Below, in pieces: positions 8,432 to 17,080 of a DNA stretch of 25,909 nucleotides; within the stretch, counting starts at the first letter, position 1; each line of letters begins with the position of its first letter. Below the pieces are notes generated by a model, which saw nothing but the letters and a program-made list of their open reading frames with translations, did no database searches and had not been told where the DNA came from. Location of the stretch: contig JAUVKN010000012.1 in the NCBI GenBank assembly GCA_030596245.1, positions 1 to 25,909 of the forward strand, read 5' to 3'. The translations under genes were made by a program, and so were the position numbers. This DNA comes from Bacteroidia bacterium (lineage in GTDB: Bacteria > Bacteroidota > Bacteroidia > Bacteroidales > GCA-2748055).

Positions 8432-11056
8432 CTATTCCATCTTGTCCAGCAATATTGCATTGAACAACAGCTTGAATGAGGTCTGTGTCGAGGCCCTGAA
8501 CTGGGGATTGAATCCATAGAACACAAACTGGCCCTTTCCCTTTTTCATCCAGATCATGGCAGCCTGGTTGCCCATCTTCTCTTCATTGGAAGCGTACCCG
8601 CTCATGAGGATCTCCTTTTCCGGGTAAGTACCAATCACACGCCGGTCCATGTCAAACATTGGAATCGAGGTTCGGAAAACGGGCCGACCACGAGAAAATA
8701 CGCCTATACTTTCCGGCATTCCCAGTGTGAGCGGATGATCACCGTTCAAATTGATCTTTACCAGACTTCCGGCAACATACAGCCCCGCTTTGGTAAGCTC
8801 CGGAGAGATATCCCTGAATGGGAGCTGGAACTCCTCCTCCTCATCCTTCTGTTTGATCTTCAGAATTCCTTCAAAGAGATTGGCCGACCTGCCCCAGGCA
8901 AGAATAATCCCACCCTGGTCACTAAAGGTCATCAGCTTTTCAAATCCCTTCTTATCCATCCCCTTCACATAGTCGGGGTGGTAACTGCCCATGTAATAGG
9001 AATCACCTGACTTACGCTTTCCGGTCATCAGGATGGACTTGTCATTGTCAGGAAAGATGATCACATCAAATTTGTCGGCAAGATCCTTTTCCGGAAACTG
9101 ATCGGGGTGCAGCACAGTAAATGGAATGTGATAGGTATCAAACACGTACCTGGTCCATCCGGCATCCATGTCATGAAAATAGGTCTCCACCAGGGCAATA
9201 CGTGGTAATTCCAGCAAAACACTCTTCAGGGTCCGCTTGTCTGAGATCAGACCCGGCTGAAAAGGAAGTGCTTCCAATACTGCTTCCCAGTCTCCTTTTT
9301 TCTTTGAATCATGGTAGATGATGAAACTTCCTTTACCATAGCTAACTGCCTTCATTTCAACAGCCTCCTTTAGTCGCTCTACCTTTAATCCCAGTTCCAG
9401 AGCGTTAAATGCTGCCCTGTAAGATTCATTGGCTGAGACCGGCACCACCATGGCATGTACTTCCATTTCCAAGGGTTCAGAGAGGTCATATTCGCCATCA
9501 ATGACGCTTAGTTTAGCTTCCAGTTCCTTACTTCTGGTATCGATCTCATGGGATGTCACATACCTGTGCAGGGGAAGGGACCAACTGGTGATATCATAGG
9601 GTTTGATCAAAATACCACCAGGTGTATAGTGTCGTTCCGGGAACTCCTGTGCCTCCAGCACCTCTTTAATAAAAGCCCTGAATGGTTGGGCCAGCGGAAT
9701 AACCACATCACCCGACTTGTAAAGTTTACCATCCAACTCCATCTCACCGGTCAGTTCATAAACCTCCACCCCATGTTCCTTCATCAGGTTGACCAGGTTA
9801 ACCAGTTCTCCCGGATCGTGCTGCTTCTCAGGCATAATATAGTAATATGGTGCTTCAGTTCTCCCCTTCTCCACCTGCTCCCTGCACATCCTGTTCCTGA
9901 AGTCCAGTATATCCTCCCTGTAAAGGGAAGCGGTTTTGATAATTGACATGGTGGATACAATTTCATATTCCACGATATCGCCCAGACGCCACCACCCCCC
10001 CTCCCAGGGCAGCAGCATGTTGATGCTTTTCTTGTATTCGGAAAGCCCCTTCCCTGATACCCTGAGTTCTGTAGGCTCAATGTAGATGGGAGTGGCAGTT
10101 CGCGCACTGGCTGCCTCGGTAAGGAATCCAATCACATTTTTCCAGATACAGGTTTCTGTGGACCCGGGCCAGTAGTCATCGAAAACGTAGTGCTGGGATA
10201 CGCCTGCCAGACCCTCGGCTGTCATATCAGTGGCCATGTGTTGTCCAAATACTCCGCCCCAGTGAAATACACCTGCCGGTACGTTCTCTGCAACCGGATC
10301 ATGGTTGGGTGGGACAAAATATCGTGTTCCTGTGGATCCCATCTGGTGCTTCTCGACCATCACCTGAGGAAACCAGGTCTGGTTATAGATCCTTGCAATG
10401 GCCCTGTTATCATCCTGCGTAAGGATCACAAAGTCCCGGTTGTTATCGTGCCCCACATATTTATGATAGACCTGTGGAAGGGAGGCTCCTTCGTATTTGG
10501 TCCCCCGGTTCTTTTTATAGTTCTCCACAATCATATCCATTCCGTCGGGATTGTGACAGGGTACCATCATGTATACCACATTGTTGAGCCATTCCAGCTT
10601 CTTCTCATCGGTGGTGGTTGCAAAATCGTAGGCAATCAGTGATGACGACTGGGAAGGTCCCACCTCTGTTGAGTGCATGGAAAGGGTGGCAAGTACAAAT
10701 ACCTTTCCCTCACTTATCATCCCCTTAAGTTTGTCTTTCTCAAGTGTGGAATTCAGTGCCAGCTCCCTGTTGATCTCCTTCAATGCCTCCAGGTTTTTAA
10801 TATTCTCCTCGCTGGAGATAAATGCAATGTACATGGGTTTTCCCATGGGAGAATTTCCAATCTCCTCAAGTTTCAAACGAGGCGATTCACCGTCCAGTTG
10901 TTCAAGGTATTGAATCAACTGTTCATAGGTAAACAGGTTCCTGTCGGAGCCGGGTTCAAATCCAAAAAAATCTGCAGGTTTTGTAATGGACCCGCTCTGT
11001 GCCATCAGCCCCAACAGGGAAACAAGCATTGTTGCAACAAGAAGTATACGTTTCAT
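8432..11056 (-). CDS. M14-family zinc carboxypeptidase-like protein with C-terminal GATase-like domain
   Basis: This 874-residue exported protein starts with a signal peptide (MKRILLVATMLVSLLGLMAQ). The M14 domain spans roughly residues 40-330. Zinc ligands are H128 and E131 in MHSTEVG and H237 in VEKHQMG. A substrate-binding Arg lies in GHDNNRDF, and the catalytic Glu is probably 314 in FLTEAAS. The second half contains an alpha/beta segment with a class I glutamine amidotransferase-like look (FDVIIFPDND and a later GGIILAWG), usual in long Bacteroidota M14 proteins. The ATG at 11056 is preferred; the frame extends to a GTG at 11077, but that would put seven polar residues before the signal. 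It probably trims peptides or peptidoglycan-like substrates in the periplasm. It lies 27 bp after the aldehyde dehydrogenase gene. Confidence 0.88.
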   Translation of the reverse strand: MKRILLVATMLVSLLGLMAQSGSITKPADFFGFEPGSDRNLFTYEQLIQYLEQLDGESPRLKLEEIGNSPMGKPMYIAFISSEENIKNLEALKEINRELALNSTLEKDKLKGMISEGKVFVLATLSMHSTEVGPSQSSSLIAYDFATTTDEKKLEWLNNVVYMMVPCHNPDGMDMIVENYKKNRGTKYEGASLPQVYHKYVGHDNNRDFVILTQDDNRAIARIYNQTWFPQVMVEKHQMGSTGTRYFVPPNHDPVAENVPAGVFHWGGVFGQHMATDMTAEGLAGVSQHYVFDDYWPGSTETCIWKNVIGFLTEAASARTATPIYIEPTELRVSGKGLSEYKKSINMLLPWEGGWWRLGDIVEYEIVSTMSIIKTASLYREDILDFRNRMCREQVEKGRTEAPYYYIMPEKQHDPGELVNLVNLMKEHGVEVYELTGEMELDGKLYKSGDVVIPLAQPFRAFIKEVLEAQEFPERHYTPGGILIKPYDITSWSLPLHRYVTSHEIDTRSKELEAKLSVIDGEYDLSEPLEMEVHAMVVPVSANESYRAAFNALELGLKVERLKEAVEMKAVSYGKGSFIIYHDSKKKGDWEAVLEALPFQPGLISDKRTLKSVLLELPRIALVETYFHDMDAGWTRYVFDTYHIPFTVLHPDQFPEKDLADKFDVIIFPDNDKSILMTGKRKSGDSYYMGSYHPDYVKGMDKKGFEKLMTFSDQGGIILAWGRSANLFEGILKIKQKDEEEEFQLPFRDISPELTKAGLYVAGSLVKINLNGDHPLTLGMPESIGVFSRGRPVFRTSIPMFDMDRRVIGTYPEKEILMSGYASNEEKMGNQAAMIWMKKGKGQFVFYGFNPQFRASTQTSFKLLFNAILLDKME

Positions 11057-11083
11057 CTGATCAGTTAGGTTTATCACAGTTGG

Positions 11084-12442
11084 TTAATCTATCCAGACTG
11101 TTTTAATATTTACAAATTCTCTAATTCCTTCTACCGAAAGTTCCCTGCCAAAGCCGGATTTTTTTATGCCACCAAAAGGAAGCCTTGGATCCGACTTGAC
11201 CATGGAATTGATAAAGACTGCACCCTCCTCCGCTCCTTCTATAAAGAGACTGGCCGAACTCTCCGATTGGGTAAATACCTGAATTCCCAGTCCAAATCTC
11301 GACTGGTTGGCAAGCTCAAGGGCTTTCTCTGGTGAGTCTGCTTCCATGATGGCGAAAACCGGACCAAAAACCTCCTCATCGAACACCGGCATTCCCGGCT
11401 TCACTCCAAGAAGGAGAGTGGGTTCATAAAATGCCCCATTCCTGTGGCCACCGGTTATCAGTTTGGCTCCTTGTTCCACTGAGTCCCTCACCTGCTTCTC
11501 CACCTCCTGCGCCTGTTTCACCGAACAGAGAGGACCAATATCCGTCTCCTCCTCCATGGGATCTCCCACCGACAGCTGTCCCACTCTTTTCACAAGTTCA
11601 GGAACGAAGTCCTCAGCAATCCACGACTCCAGAATGAACCTTTTGGCTGCAATGCAACTCTGGCCTCCATTCTGCAACCTGGCAGGCAGGGCAATATTGA
11701 GGGCCAATTCCTGATTGGCGTCATTCAAAACCACAAAAGCATTGTTCCCCCCCAACTCCAGCACACACTTCTTCAGATGACGTCCGGCCTCGGATGCAAC
11801 TGCAATACCTGCAGCTTCACTCCCGGTAAGTGTCACCGCTCTGACATACTCATTTCCTATCACACCTGCCACCCGGTCAGAACTGATGGCAAGGTTCTGG
11901 AAAACACCCTCCTGAAATCCAGCTTCACTGAAAAGCTCTTCGATGGCTCCCGCACACCCCTGCACATTGGAGGCGTGTTTTAACAGTGCAGTGTTGCCGG
12001 CCATCACTGCAGGAGCAGCAAACCGAAATACCTGCCAGAAGGGGAAATTCCATGGCATGATAGCCAGAATGGGGCCCAGCGGCTGGTACATGACAACACT
12101 CTCTTCTGCTTCAGTCTCCACAACCCTTTTTTCCAGGAATTGTGCCGCATGTTTGGCGTAATACTCACAAACCCATGCGCACTTCTTCACCTCAGCCTCA
12201 GCTTCAGTCAGAGGTTTGCCCATCTCCTTGGTTATCAACACAGCCAATTCCCTGCTGCGTTCCCGCAGGATGACCGCAAGACGATTCATCCACCCTTGGC
12301 GTTGTTCAAAAGAGGTGTACCGGAAAGTATTGAATGCTGTGTTGGCCCTTCCAAGCAATACCACCAGGTTCATATCCGAAACCTGCGGATAGTTCACTAT
12401 TCTCGAAGAATCATATGGATTAATACTCTTAAGAATGGTCAT
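11084..12442 (-). CDS. NAD(P)-dependent aldehyde dehydrogenase, succinate-semialdehyde dehydrogenase-like
   Basis: This 452-residue cytosolic enzyme has the complete ALDH core: the Asn of MPWNFPFWQ (N132), the Rossmann segment LTGSEAAGIAVA (205-216), the general-base Glu in LELGGNNAF (E229) and the catalytic Cys in NGGQSCIAAKRF (C263), then EVFGPVFAI and the C-terminal PFGGIKKSGFGRELS. The sequence resembles the short GabD-like branch (YneI type, about 450-460 residues) that oxidises succinate semialdehyde to succinate. Exact substrate cannot be set from sequence alone. It is the first gene of a four-gene minus-strand group and reads divergently from the DUF418 gene. Confidence 0.88.
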   Translation of the reverse strand: MTILKSINPYDSSRIVNYPQVSDMNLVVLLGRANTAFNTFRYTSFEQRQGWMNRLAVILRERSRELAVLITKEMGKPLTEAEAEVKKCAWVCEYYAKHAAQFLEKRVVETEAEESVVMYQPLGPILAIMPWNFPFWQVFRFAAPAVMAGNTALLKHASNVQGCAGAIEELFSEAGFQEGVFQNLAISSDRVAGVIGNEYVRAVTLTGSEAAGIAVASEAGRHLKKCVLELGGNNAFVVLNDANQELALNIALPARLQNGGQSCIAAKRFILESWIAEDFVPELVKRVGQLSVGDPMEEETDIGPLCSVKQAQEVEKQVRDSVEQGAKLITGGHRNGAFYEPTLLLGVKPGMPVFDEEVFGPVFAIMEADSPEKALELANQSRFGLGIQVFTQSESSASLFIEGAEEGAVFINSMVKSDPRLPFGGIKKSGFGRELSVEGIREFVNIKTVWID

Positions 12443-12500
12443 GAAATTGATTGCTTAAATTATTCTGTAAAACGCAATTTAGGAGAATCGAAACGATTAT

Positions 12501-12533
12501 CAAAGAATCCGCCTTCTCAATTTAATCTTCAAA
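12501..12533 (-). promoter_or_regulatory. Weak candidate promoter for the aldehyde dehydrogenase group
   Basis: On the minus strand, TTTG (12530-12533) is followed after 21 bp by ATTCTTTG (12501-12508), which keeps the TTTG part of the Bacteroidota -7 box TAnnTTTG but lacks its leading TA. It lies about 60 bp before the ATG at 12442 in the divergent intergenic region. No better match was seen there. Confidence 0.2.
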
Positions 12534-12551
12534 TTAAGTGAATCTTCTGTA

Positions 12552-13859
12552 ATGGGCTTATATATTTGTAATACCTTGGAACCAATCAGCAAACAAGAGC
12601 GGATCAGCTCACTTGATATCCTCAGGGGTGTTGCGCTTCTCGGTATTTTACTTATGAATGTGGTGAGTCTCTCCCTGCCCGACCCTGCATACTGGGATCC
12701 TTCGGGACATGGCGGGGATACCGGTTGGAACCTGAGGATCTTCTTCCTGAACAGCCTGTTTATCGAGGGCTCCATGAGAGCTATATTCAGCATGTTGTTT
12801 GGTGCCGGTGTGATCATGTTTACAGCCTCTAAGGAAGAAAAAGGGGGCGGGCTCGAAATTGCCAATGCCTGGTACCGAAGGACCATTTGGCTCATCCTGT
12901 TTGGGATCATACATGCATATCTCCTCATCTTTCCCGGGGAAGTTCTGTTTTATTATGGTGTGGTTGGACTATTCCTTTTCCCGACCCGCAAGGCCACCCC
13001 ATCAAGGCTGGTTCTGTTCTCACTCTTCCTTATACTGGTGCTGGGTGCAATCAAAATCAAAGAATATCATCATATAAAAAAGATCAGTGAAGAGACCGTA
13101 CTGGCTGAGGAGATGTTAGCCAGAGGAGAGGAACTCACTGCGGCACAATACGAGAGCATGAACCTATGGTATTACAAACTGGCCTCTTATAAACCCGATT
13201 CCACAACCAGGGAACGGGTCATTACATCCATGCGTTCGGGATACTTACCGGCTTTCAAAACCATGGCGCCTTATGTCCGCTTTATGCAGACAGACTATTT
13301 TTATCGAAACGGATTCCTGGATGCGTTGAGCATGATGCTTTTGGGTATGGCCCTGTTCAGGTGGCGGATCTTTCATGGCGACAAGAAATACCGGGTCTAC
13401 GGTCTGATGATATTGTTCGGGTATGGAATCGGTATACCCCTGAACTGGCACGAAACTACAACGTACATCAATTCACAATATGACCTGATTACCTATTTCA
13501 GGGTTGGCCAGACTTATGACCTGGGACGAATTGCCACTGCCATGGGGCATATCGGATTGGTGATGATCTTCATTCGGCTGAACTTCCTGAATTTCCTCAA
13601 ACGGGCACTCGCATCCTTGGGAAAGATGGCACTCACCAACTATGTGATGCATTCGCTGATTCTAACCATTGTTTTTATCGTTTTTAAACAGTACGGACAA
13701 TGGCAGCGTTTCGAACTCTATTATCTTGTGGGTCTCATCTGGCTATTCCAATTGATGTTCAGCCCCCTATGGCTAAAGTTTTTCAGATTCGGACCCCTGG
13801 AATGGATCTGGAGAAGGCTCACCTACGGGCGTGCCTTTTTACATTATTCATTAAAATGA
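12552..13859 (+). CDS. DUF418 (YeiB-like) multi-pass membrane protein
   Basis: This is a 435-residue membrane protein with the N-terminal signature RISSLDILRGVALLGILLMN of DUF418/YeiB proteins, which are distantly related to acyltransferase-3-like membrane proteins. About eight to ten hydrophobic helices follow, including segments near WLILFGIIHAYLLIFPG and YYLVGLIWLFQLMFSP, and the family hallmark ALTNYVMHSLI near residue 360. The function of the family is not established. The start is uncertain: the TTG at 12576 gives MEPISKQERISSLDILRG, which resembles relatives that begin shortly before the signature, while the ATG at 12552 lies before a perfect -7 box. The gene ends 35 bp before the GH26 gene and may be read with it. 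Confidence 0.88.
   Translation: MGLYICNTLEPISKQERISSLDILRGVALLGILLMNVVSLSLPDPAYWDPSGHGGDTGWNLRIFFLNSLFIEGSMRAIFSMLFGAGVIMFTASKEEKGGGLEIANAWYRRTIWLILFGIIHAYLLIFPGEVLFYYGVVGLFLFPTRKATPSRLVLFSLFLILVLGAIKIKEYHHIKKISEETVLAEEMLARGEELTAAQYESMNLWYYKLASYKPDSTTRERVITSMRSGYLPAFKTMAPYVRFMQTDYFYRNGFLDALSMMLLGMALFRWRIFHGDKKYRVYGLMILFGYGIGIPLNWHETTTYINSQYDLITYFRVGQTYDLGRIATAMGHIGLVMIFIRLNFLNFLKRALASLGKMALTNYVMHSLILTIVFIVFKQYGQWQRFELYYLVGLIWLFQLMFSPLWLKFFRFGPLEWIWRRLTYGRAFLHYSLK
12561..12568 (+). promoter_or_regulatory. Perfect -7 box TATATTTG overlapping the DUF418 ORF start
   Basis: TATATTTG fits the Bacteroidota -7 consensus TAnnTTTG at every fixed position. It lies inside the first codons of the longest DUF418 frame (ATG at 12552). 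If functional, transcription starts near 12572, and translation would begin at the in-frame TTG at 12576 rather than the upstream ATG. No clear -33 TTTG element is visible. Confidence 0.35.
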
Positions 13860-13894
13860 ATATTTTTATCTCTTGATAACCAACTCCACCAGCC

Positions 13895-15043
13895 ATGTCT
13901 ATGCAATCTATTGCATTCTTTTGCGCAGTTGTTGGACTCTGTTCATGCAATTCCCAAACGGACTCCTCTGAAGCCGGCAATATTCCAGAGAGCAGACAGG
14001 CAAAACCCCTGAGCGACACACTGGCCACCCCAATGGCGAAAGCGCTTTTCTCAAACCTGAATCTACTTTCGGACGACCATGTTCTGCTGGCTCATCAGGA
14101 TGCTCTGGCCTATGGCATGGGTTGGAAAGGTGAAGAATTCCGGACAGATATCAACGATGTCTGCGGGGACCACCCGGCGTTGTTTGGTTGGGACCTGGGG
14201 CATCTGGGTGATGAAGAAAACATAGATGGAGTGCCTTTTGCAGATATGAAAAAGTGGGCCATAGCTGCCTATGAACGGGGAGGGATCAACACCTTCAGCT
14301 GGCACATGCGAAATTATGCAATAGGAGGCAGCAGCTGGGACATCGCTTCATGTGTGGATGCCTGCCTTCCCGGAGGTGAGGTACATGATACCTACCTGGA
14401 GAAACTGGATCTGGCTGCACAATTCTTTGCCAGCCTGAAAACTGCAGAGGGAGAACTTATACCGGTTATTTTCCGGCCCTTCCATGAGATGAACGGAGGA
14501 TGGTTCTGGTGGGGAAGCAACTCCTGCACGCCCGAAAAATACAAAGAAATCTTTCGTTTCACCATCGATTATCTCAGGAGTGAAAAACAGTTGCATCAAC
14601 TGATTATAGTATATTCTACAGATCTGTTTTCTTCAGTTGATGAATACCTGACATTTTACCCGGGAGACGAATATGTGGATGTGCTGGGTTTTGACGATTA
14701 CAAAGGTCTCAACCGGAAAGAAGAGACCCACAAGACACTGTTTATGCTGGAAACCCTGGATTCACTCTCCACCAGTCACGGAAAACTGATGACCATTTCC
14801 GAAACCGGACTGGAGACCATCCCCAACGAGGTATGGTTTACCGATGTGGTGCTCTCCACCCTGAAAGCCAATGCCTCCACCCGGAAGGCCTCCTGGATCC
14901 TTTTCTGGCGCAATGGACGGCCCGACCATTTCTATGCCCCCTACCCTGGTCATGCCACCTCTCCTGACTTCATCGAATTCATGAATGACAGCCTGATGTT
15001 ATCACTTTCCAAACTGCCCGATTTATATAAAATCCAGCAATAA
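13895..15043 (+). CDS. manA: GH26 beta-mannanase, lipoprotein
   Basis: This 382-residue protein has a short hydrophobic leader ending in LCSC, with probable lipidation at C18, placing it in the outer or cytoplasmic membrane. The GH26 barrel shows the acid/base Glu at 198 in FRPFHEMNGGWFWWG and the nucleophile Glu at 303 in MTISETGLE. The signatures GWDLGHLG and NTFSWHMRNYA also fit. GH26 enzymes cut beta-1,4-mannan, and the Bacteroides fragilis homologue in an equivalent operon produces mannobiose. The genes that follow (symporter, epimerase, GH130 phosphorylase) match that pathway in order, which supports mannan rather than other GH26 substrates. The symbol manA follows usage for that operon. 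The leader lacks the usual basic residues, so an alternative start cannot be fully excluded. Confidence 0.92.
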   Translation: MSMQSIAFFCAVVGLCSCNSQTDSSEAGNIPESRQAKPLSDTLATPMAKALFSNLNLLSDDHVLLAHQDALAYGMGWKGEEFRTDINDVCGDHPALFGWDLGHLGDEENIDGVPFADMKKWAIAAYERGGINTFSWHMRNYAIGGSSWDIASCVDACLPGGEVHDTYLEKLDLAAQFFASLKTAEGELIPVIFRPFHEMNGGWFWWGSNSCTPEKYKEIFRFTIDYLRSEKQLHQLIIVYSTDLFSSVDEYLTFYPGDEYVDVLGFDDYKGLNRKEETHKTLFMLETLDSLSTSHGKLMTISETGLETIPNEVWFTDVVLSTLKANASTRKASWILFWRNGRPDHFYAPYPGHATSPDFIEFMNDSLMLSLSKLPDLYKIQQ

Positions 15044-15074
15044 ACTACTAACACTCTTCGCCTGAAATAGGTTG

Positions 15075-15230
15075 ACCAATAACCACTAACAAATAACCAC
15101 TAACCACTAACTACTATCCACTAACCCGCTAACTATTAACCCACTAACTACTAACCACTAACCACTAACCACTAACCACTAACTACTAACTACTAATCAC
15201 TAACCACTAACTACTATCCACTAATTACCA
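15075..15230 (+). repeat. Heptanucleotide tandem repeat array (ACCACTA/ACTACTA), 22 units
   Basis: Twenty-two consecutive units fill 156 bp: twenty of 7 bp and two of 8 bp (15124-15131 and 15139-15146). Eight units are exactly ACCACTA, five ACTACTA, two TCCACTA, and the rest differ by a few bases. A perfect run of four ACCACTA units spans 15154-15181. The block 15098-15124 recurs exactly at 15198-15224. The coding strand has about 36% C and a single G (15128). Because 7 is not a multiple of 3, stop codons fall in all frames of both strands, so it is non-coding. It ends 10 bp before the symporter ATG. Confidence 0.95.
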
Positions 15231-15240
15231 ACCGCTCTAT

Positions 15241-17073
15241 ATGAAACTTACACTCATCGACATCCTGATCATCTGTGCCTACCTGGCATCCACCATTGTG
15301 ATAGGACTGGTGCTGAAGAAGCGAGCCCAGAAAGATAAAACAGCCTATATGCTGGGCGGGAATAAATTGCCCTGGTACATGCTGGGACTTAGCAATGCCT
15401 CCGGGATGTTTGATATATCAGGGACTATGTGGCTGGTTACCCTGGCCTTTGTATACGGACTAAAATCCATTTGGATCCCGTGGCTCTGGCCCGTATTCAA
15501 CCAGATCTTCCTGATGGTGTTCCTCTCCATATGGCTGCGGCGATCCAATGCCACCACAGGTGCCGAGTGGATCGGTACCCGATTTGGCTCTGGCAGGGAC
15601 GGGAATCTTTCGCATGGGATCGTGGTGGTTTTTGCACTGATCAGCTGCCTGGGATTCCTTACCTATGGATTTATCGGACTGGGTAAATTCATGGAGATCT
15701 TTATCCCATGGGAGATCGTCTCCCCGTACATTCCTTTTGAGATAGCACCAGAGTATGTGGCTCATGTGTATGGAATCGTCTTTACTCTCTTTGCCATGTT
15801 CTATGCCATCCTGGGAGGGATGACCAGTATTGTGTGGGCCGATGTGATCCAGTACACCATTATGACAATTTCAGCCGTGGTGATCGGGGTCATCGCCATG
15901 AATGCCCTTACCGATAATCCGTTGGTAGTTCCCGAGGGCTGGATGAATCCGTTTTTCAGGGCAAAACTGGATATGAACTGGACAGGAATCATCGACGAGG
16001 TGAACGCTAAGATCGCCAGTGACGGGTACTCCCTTTTCGGTATCTTCTTCAGCATGATGTTATTTAAAGGGATCCTTGTGAGTGCGGCCGGGCCGGCACC
16101 CAACTATGACATGCAGAAGATTCTCTCCACCAGATCTCCCCGGGAGGCAGCCAAGATGTCTGGATTCGTTTCGGTGGTTCTGATGCCCTCCCGCTATTTT
16201 ATGATTGCAGGTTTTGCTGTTCTTGGACTGATATTTTATGACCGCCTGGACCTGATTGTGGGGAACCGCATCGACTTTGAACAGATCCTGCCTTCCGCCA
16301 TCAGCGAATTTGTACCGGTTGGCTTTATGGGACTCCTCCTGGCCGGTTTGCTGGCTGCATTTATGTCCACCTTTGCCGGTACTCTGAATGCCGCCCAGGC
16401 TTATCTCGTCAATGATATTTATCTTAAATACCTGAAACCAAAAGCATCCCGGAAACAGATAAGCCGCACCAACTATCTCACAGGAATCAGCGTGGTTGGC
16501 ATCAGCGTTGTATTTGGATTCTTTGCCCTGGATGTAAACAGTGTCCTGCAATGGATCGTATCTGCATTATGGGGAGCTTACACTGCCTCTAACGTAATGA
16601 AGTGGTACTGGTGGCGGTTCAATGGTTCGGGATTCTTCTGGGGCATGGTGGCCGGGATTGTACCGGCACTCATTTTTCCCTATGTTTTCGACACTCTCGA
16701 TCTATACTATTTCCCACTGATTCTGGTCATCTCGCTGACTGGAGCACTTATTGGAACCTATAGTTCTCCACCCACCGATGAAGAGACCTTAAAAAACTTC
16801 TATAAAAATGTAAAACCATGGGGGTTCTGGAAGCCTATCCATGACAAAGTGGTAGCCGATGATCCTTCCTTTAAGAAGAATGTTGACTTCAAGATGGATA
16901 TGTTCAATATTCTGATAGGAATAGTTGCCCAGACTGCATTGGTGATCTTCCCCATTTACATCGTGCTTAAGCGCATGCTGCCGCTGGGTATATCTCTGGT
17001 CATTATTGCCGTTTGTCTGATCATTATGAAGAGAACCTGGTGGGACAGGCTTCCCAAAGAAAACCGGTCGTGA
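15241..17073 (+). CDS. Sodium:solute symporter (SSS family), probable mannobiose/oligosaccharide importer
   Basis: This 610-residue integral membrane protein has the SSS (LeuT-fold) pattern. The first helix begins at residue 5 (LIDILIICAYLASTIVIGLV). FMLGG-like loop KTAYMLGGNKLPWYMLGLSN (34-53) and the GLLLAGLLAAFMSTFAGTLN helix region (about 361-380) are typical of Na+/sugar members. There are about fourteen hydrophobic segments and a long loop near residues 520-550. It lies between the mannanase and the epimerase and probably brings mannobiose across the inner membrane using the sodium gradient, as proposed for the related B. fragilis operon. The start codon immediately follows the heptamer array with no recognisable Shine-Dalgarno sequence. 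No TonB-dependent outer-membrane transporter is present in the window. The family is firm; the substrate is inferred from neighbours. Confidence 0.92.
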   Translation: MKLTLIDILIICAYLASTIVIGLVLKKRAQKDKTAYMLGGNKLPWYMLGLSNASGMFDISGTMWLVTLAFVYGLKSIWIPWLWPVFNQIFLMVFLSIWLRRSNATTGAEWIGTRFGSGRDGNLSHGIVVVFALISCLGFLTYGFIGLGKFMEIFIPWEIVSPYIPFEIAPEYVAHVYGIVFTLFAMFYAILGGMTSIVWADVIQYTIMTISAVVIGVIAMNALTDNPLVVPEGWMNPFFRAKLDMNWTGIIDEVNAKIASDGYSLFGIFFSMMLFKGILVSAAGPAPNYDMQKILSTRSPREAAKMSGFVSVVLMPSRYFMIAGFAVLGLIFYDRLDLIVGNRIDFEQILPSAISEFVPVGFMGLLLAGLLAAFMSTFAGTLNAAQAYLVNDIYLKYLKPKASRKQISRTNYLTGISVVGISVVFGFFALDVNSVLQWIVSALWGAYTASNVMKWYWWRFNGSGFFWGMVAGIVPALIFPYVFDTLDLYYFPLILVISLTGALIGTYSSPPTDEETLKNFYKNVKPWGFWKPIHDKVVADDPSFKKNVDFKMDMFNILIGIVAQTALVIFPIYIVLKRMLPLGISLVIIAVCLIIMKRTWWDRLPKENRS

Positions 17074-17080
17074 AGTGATC

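Noticed and set aside
15075..15230. CRISPR array or telomere-like repeat
   Set aside because: The unit is 7 bp with no spacers, so it is not a CRISPR. The resemblance to telomeric repeats is superficial, as the array lies inside an operon and not at a replicon end.
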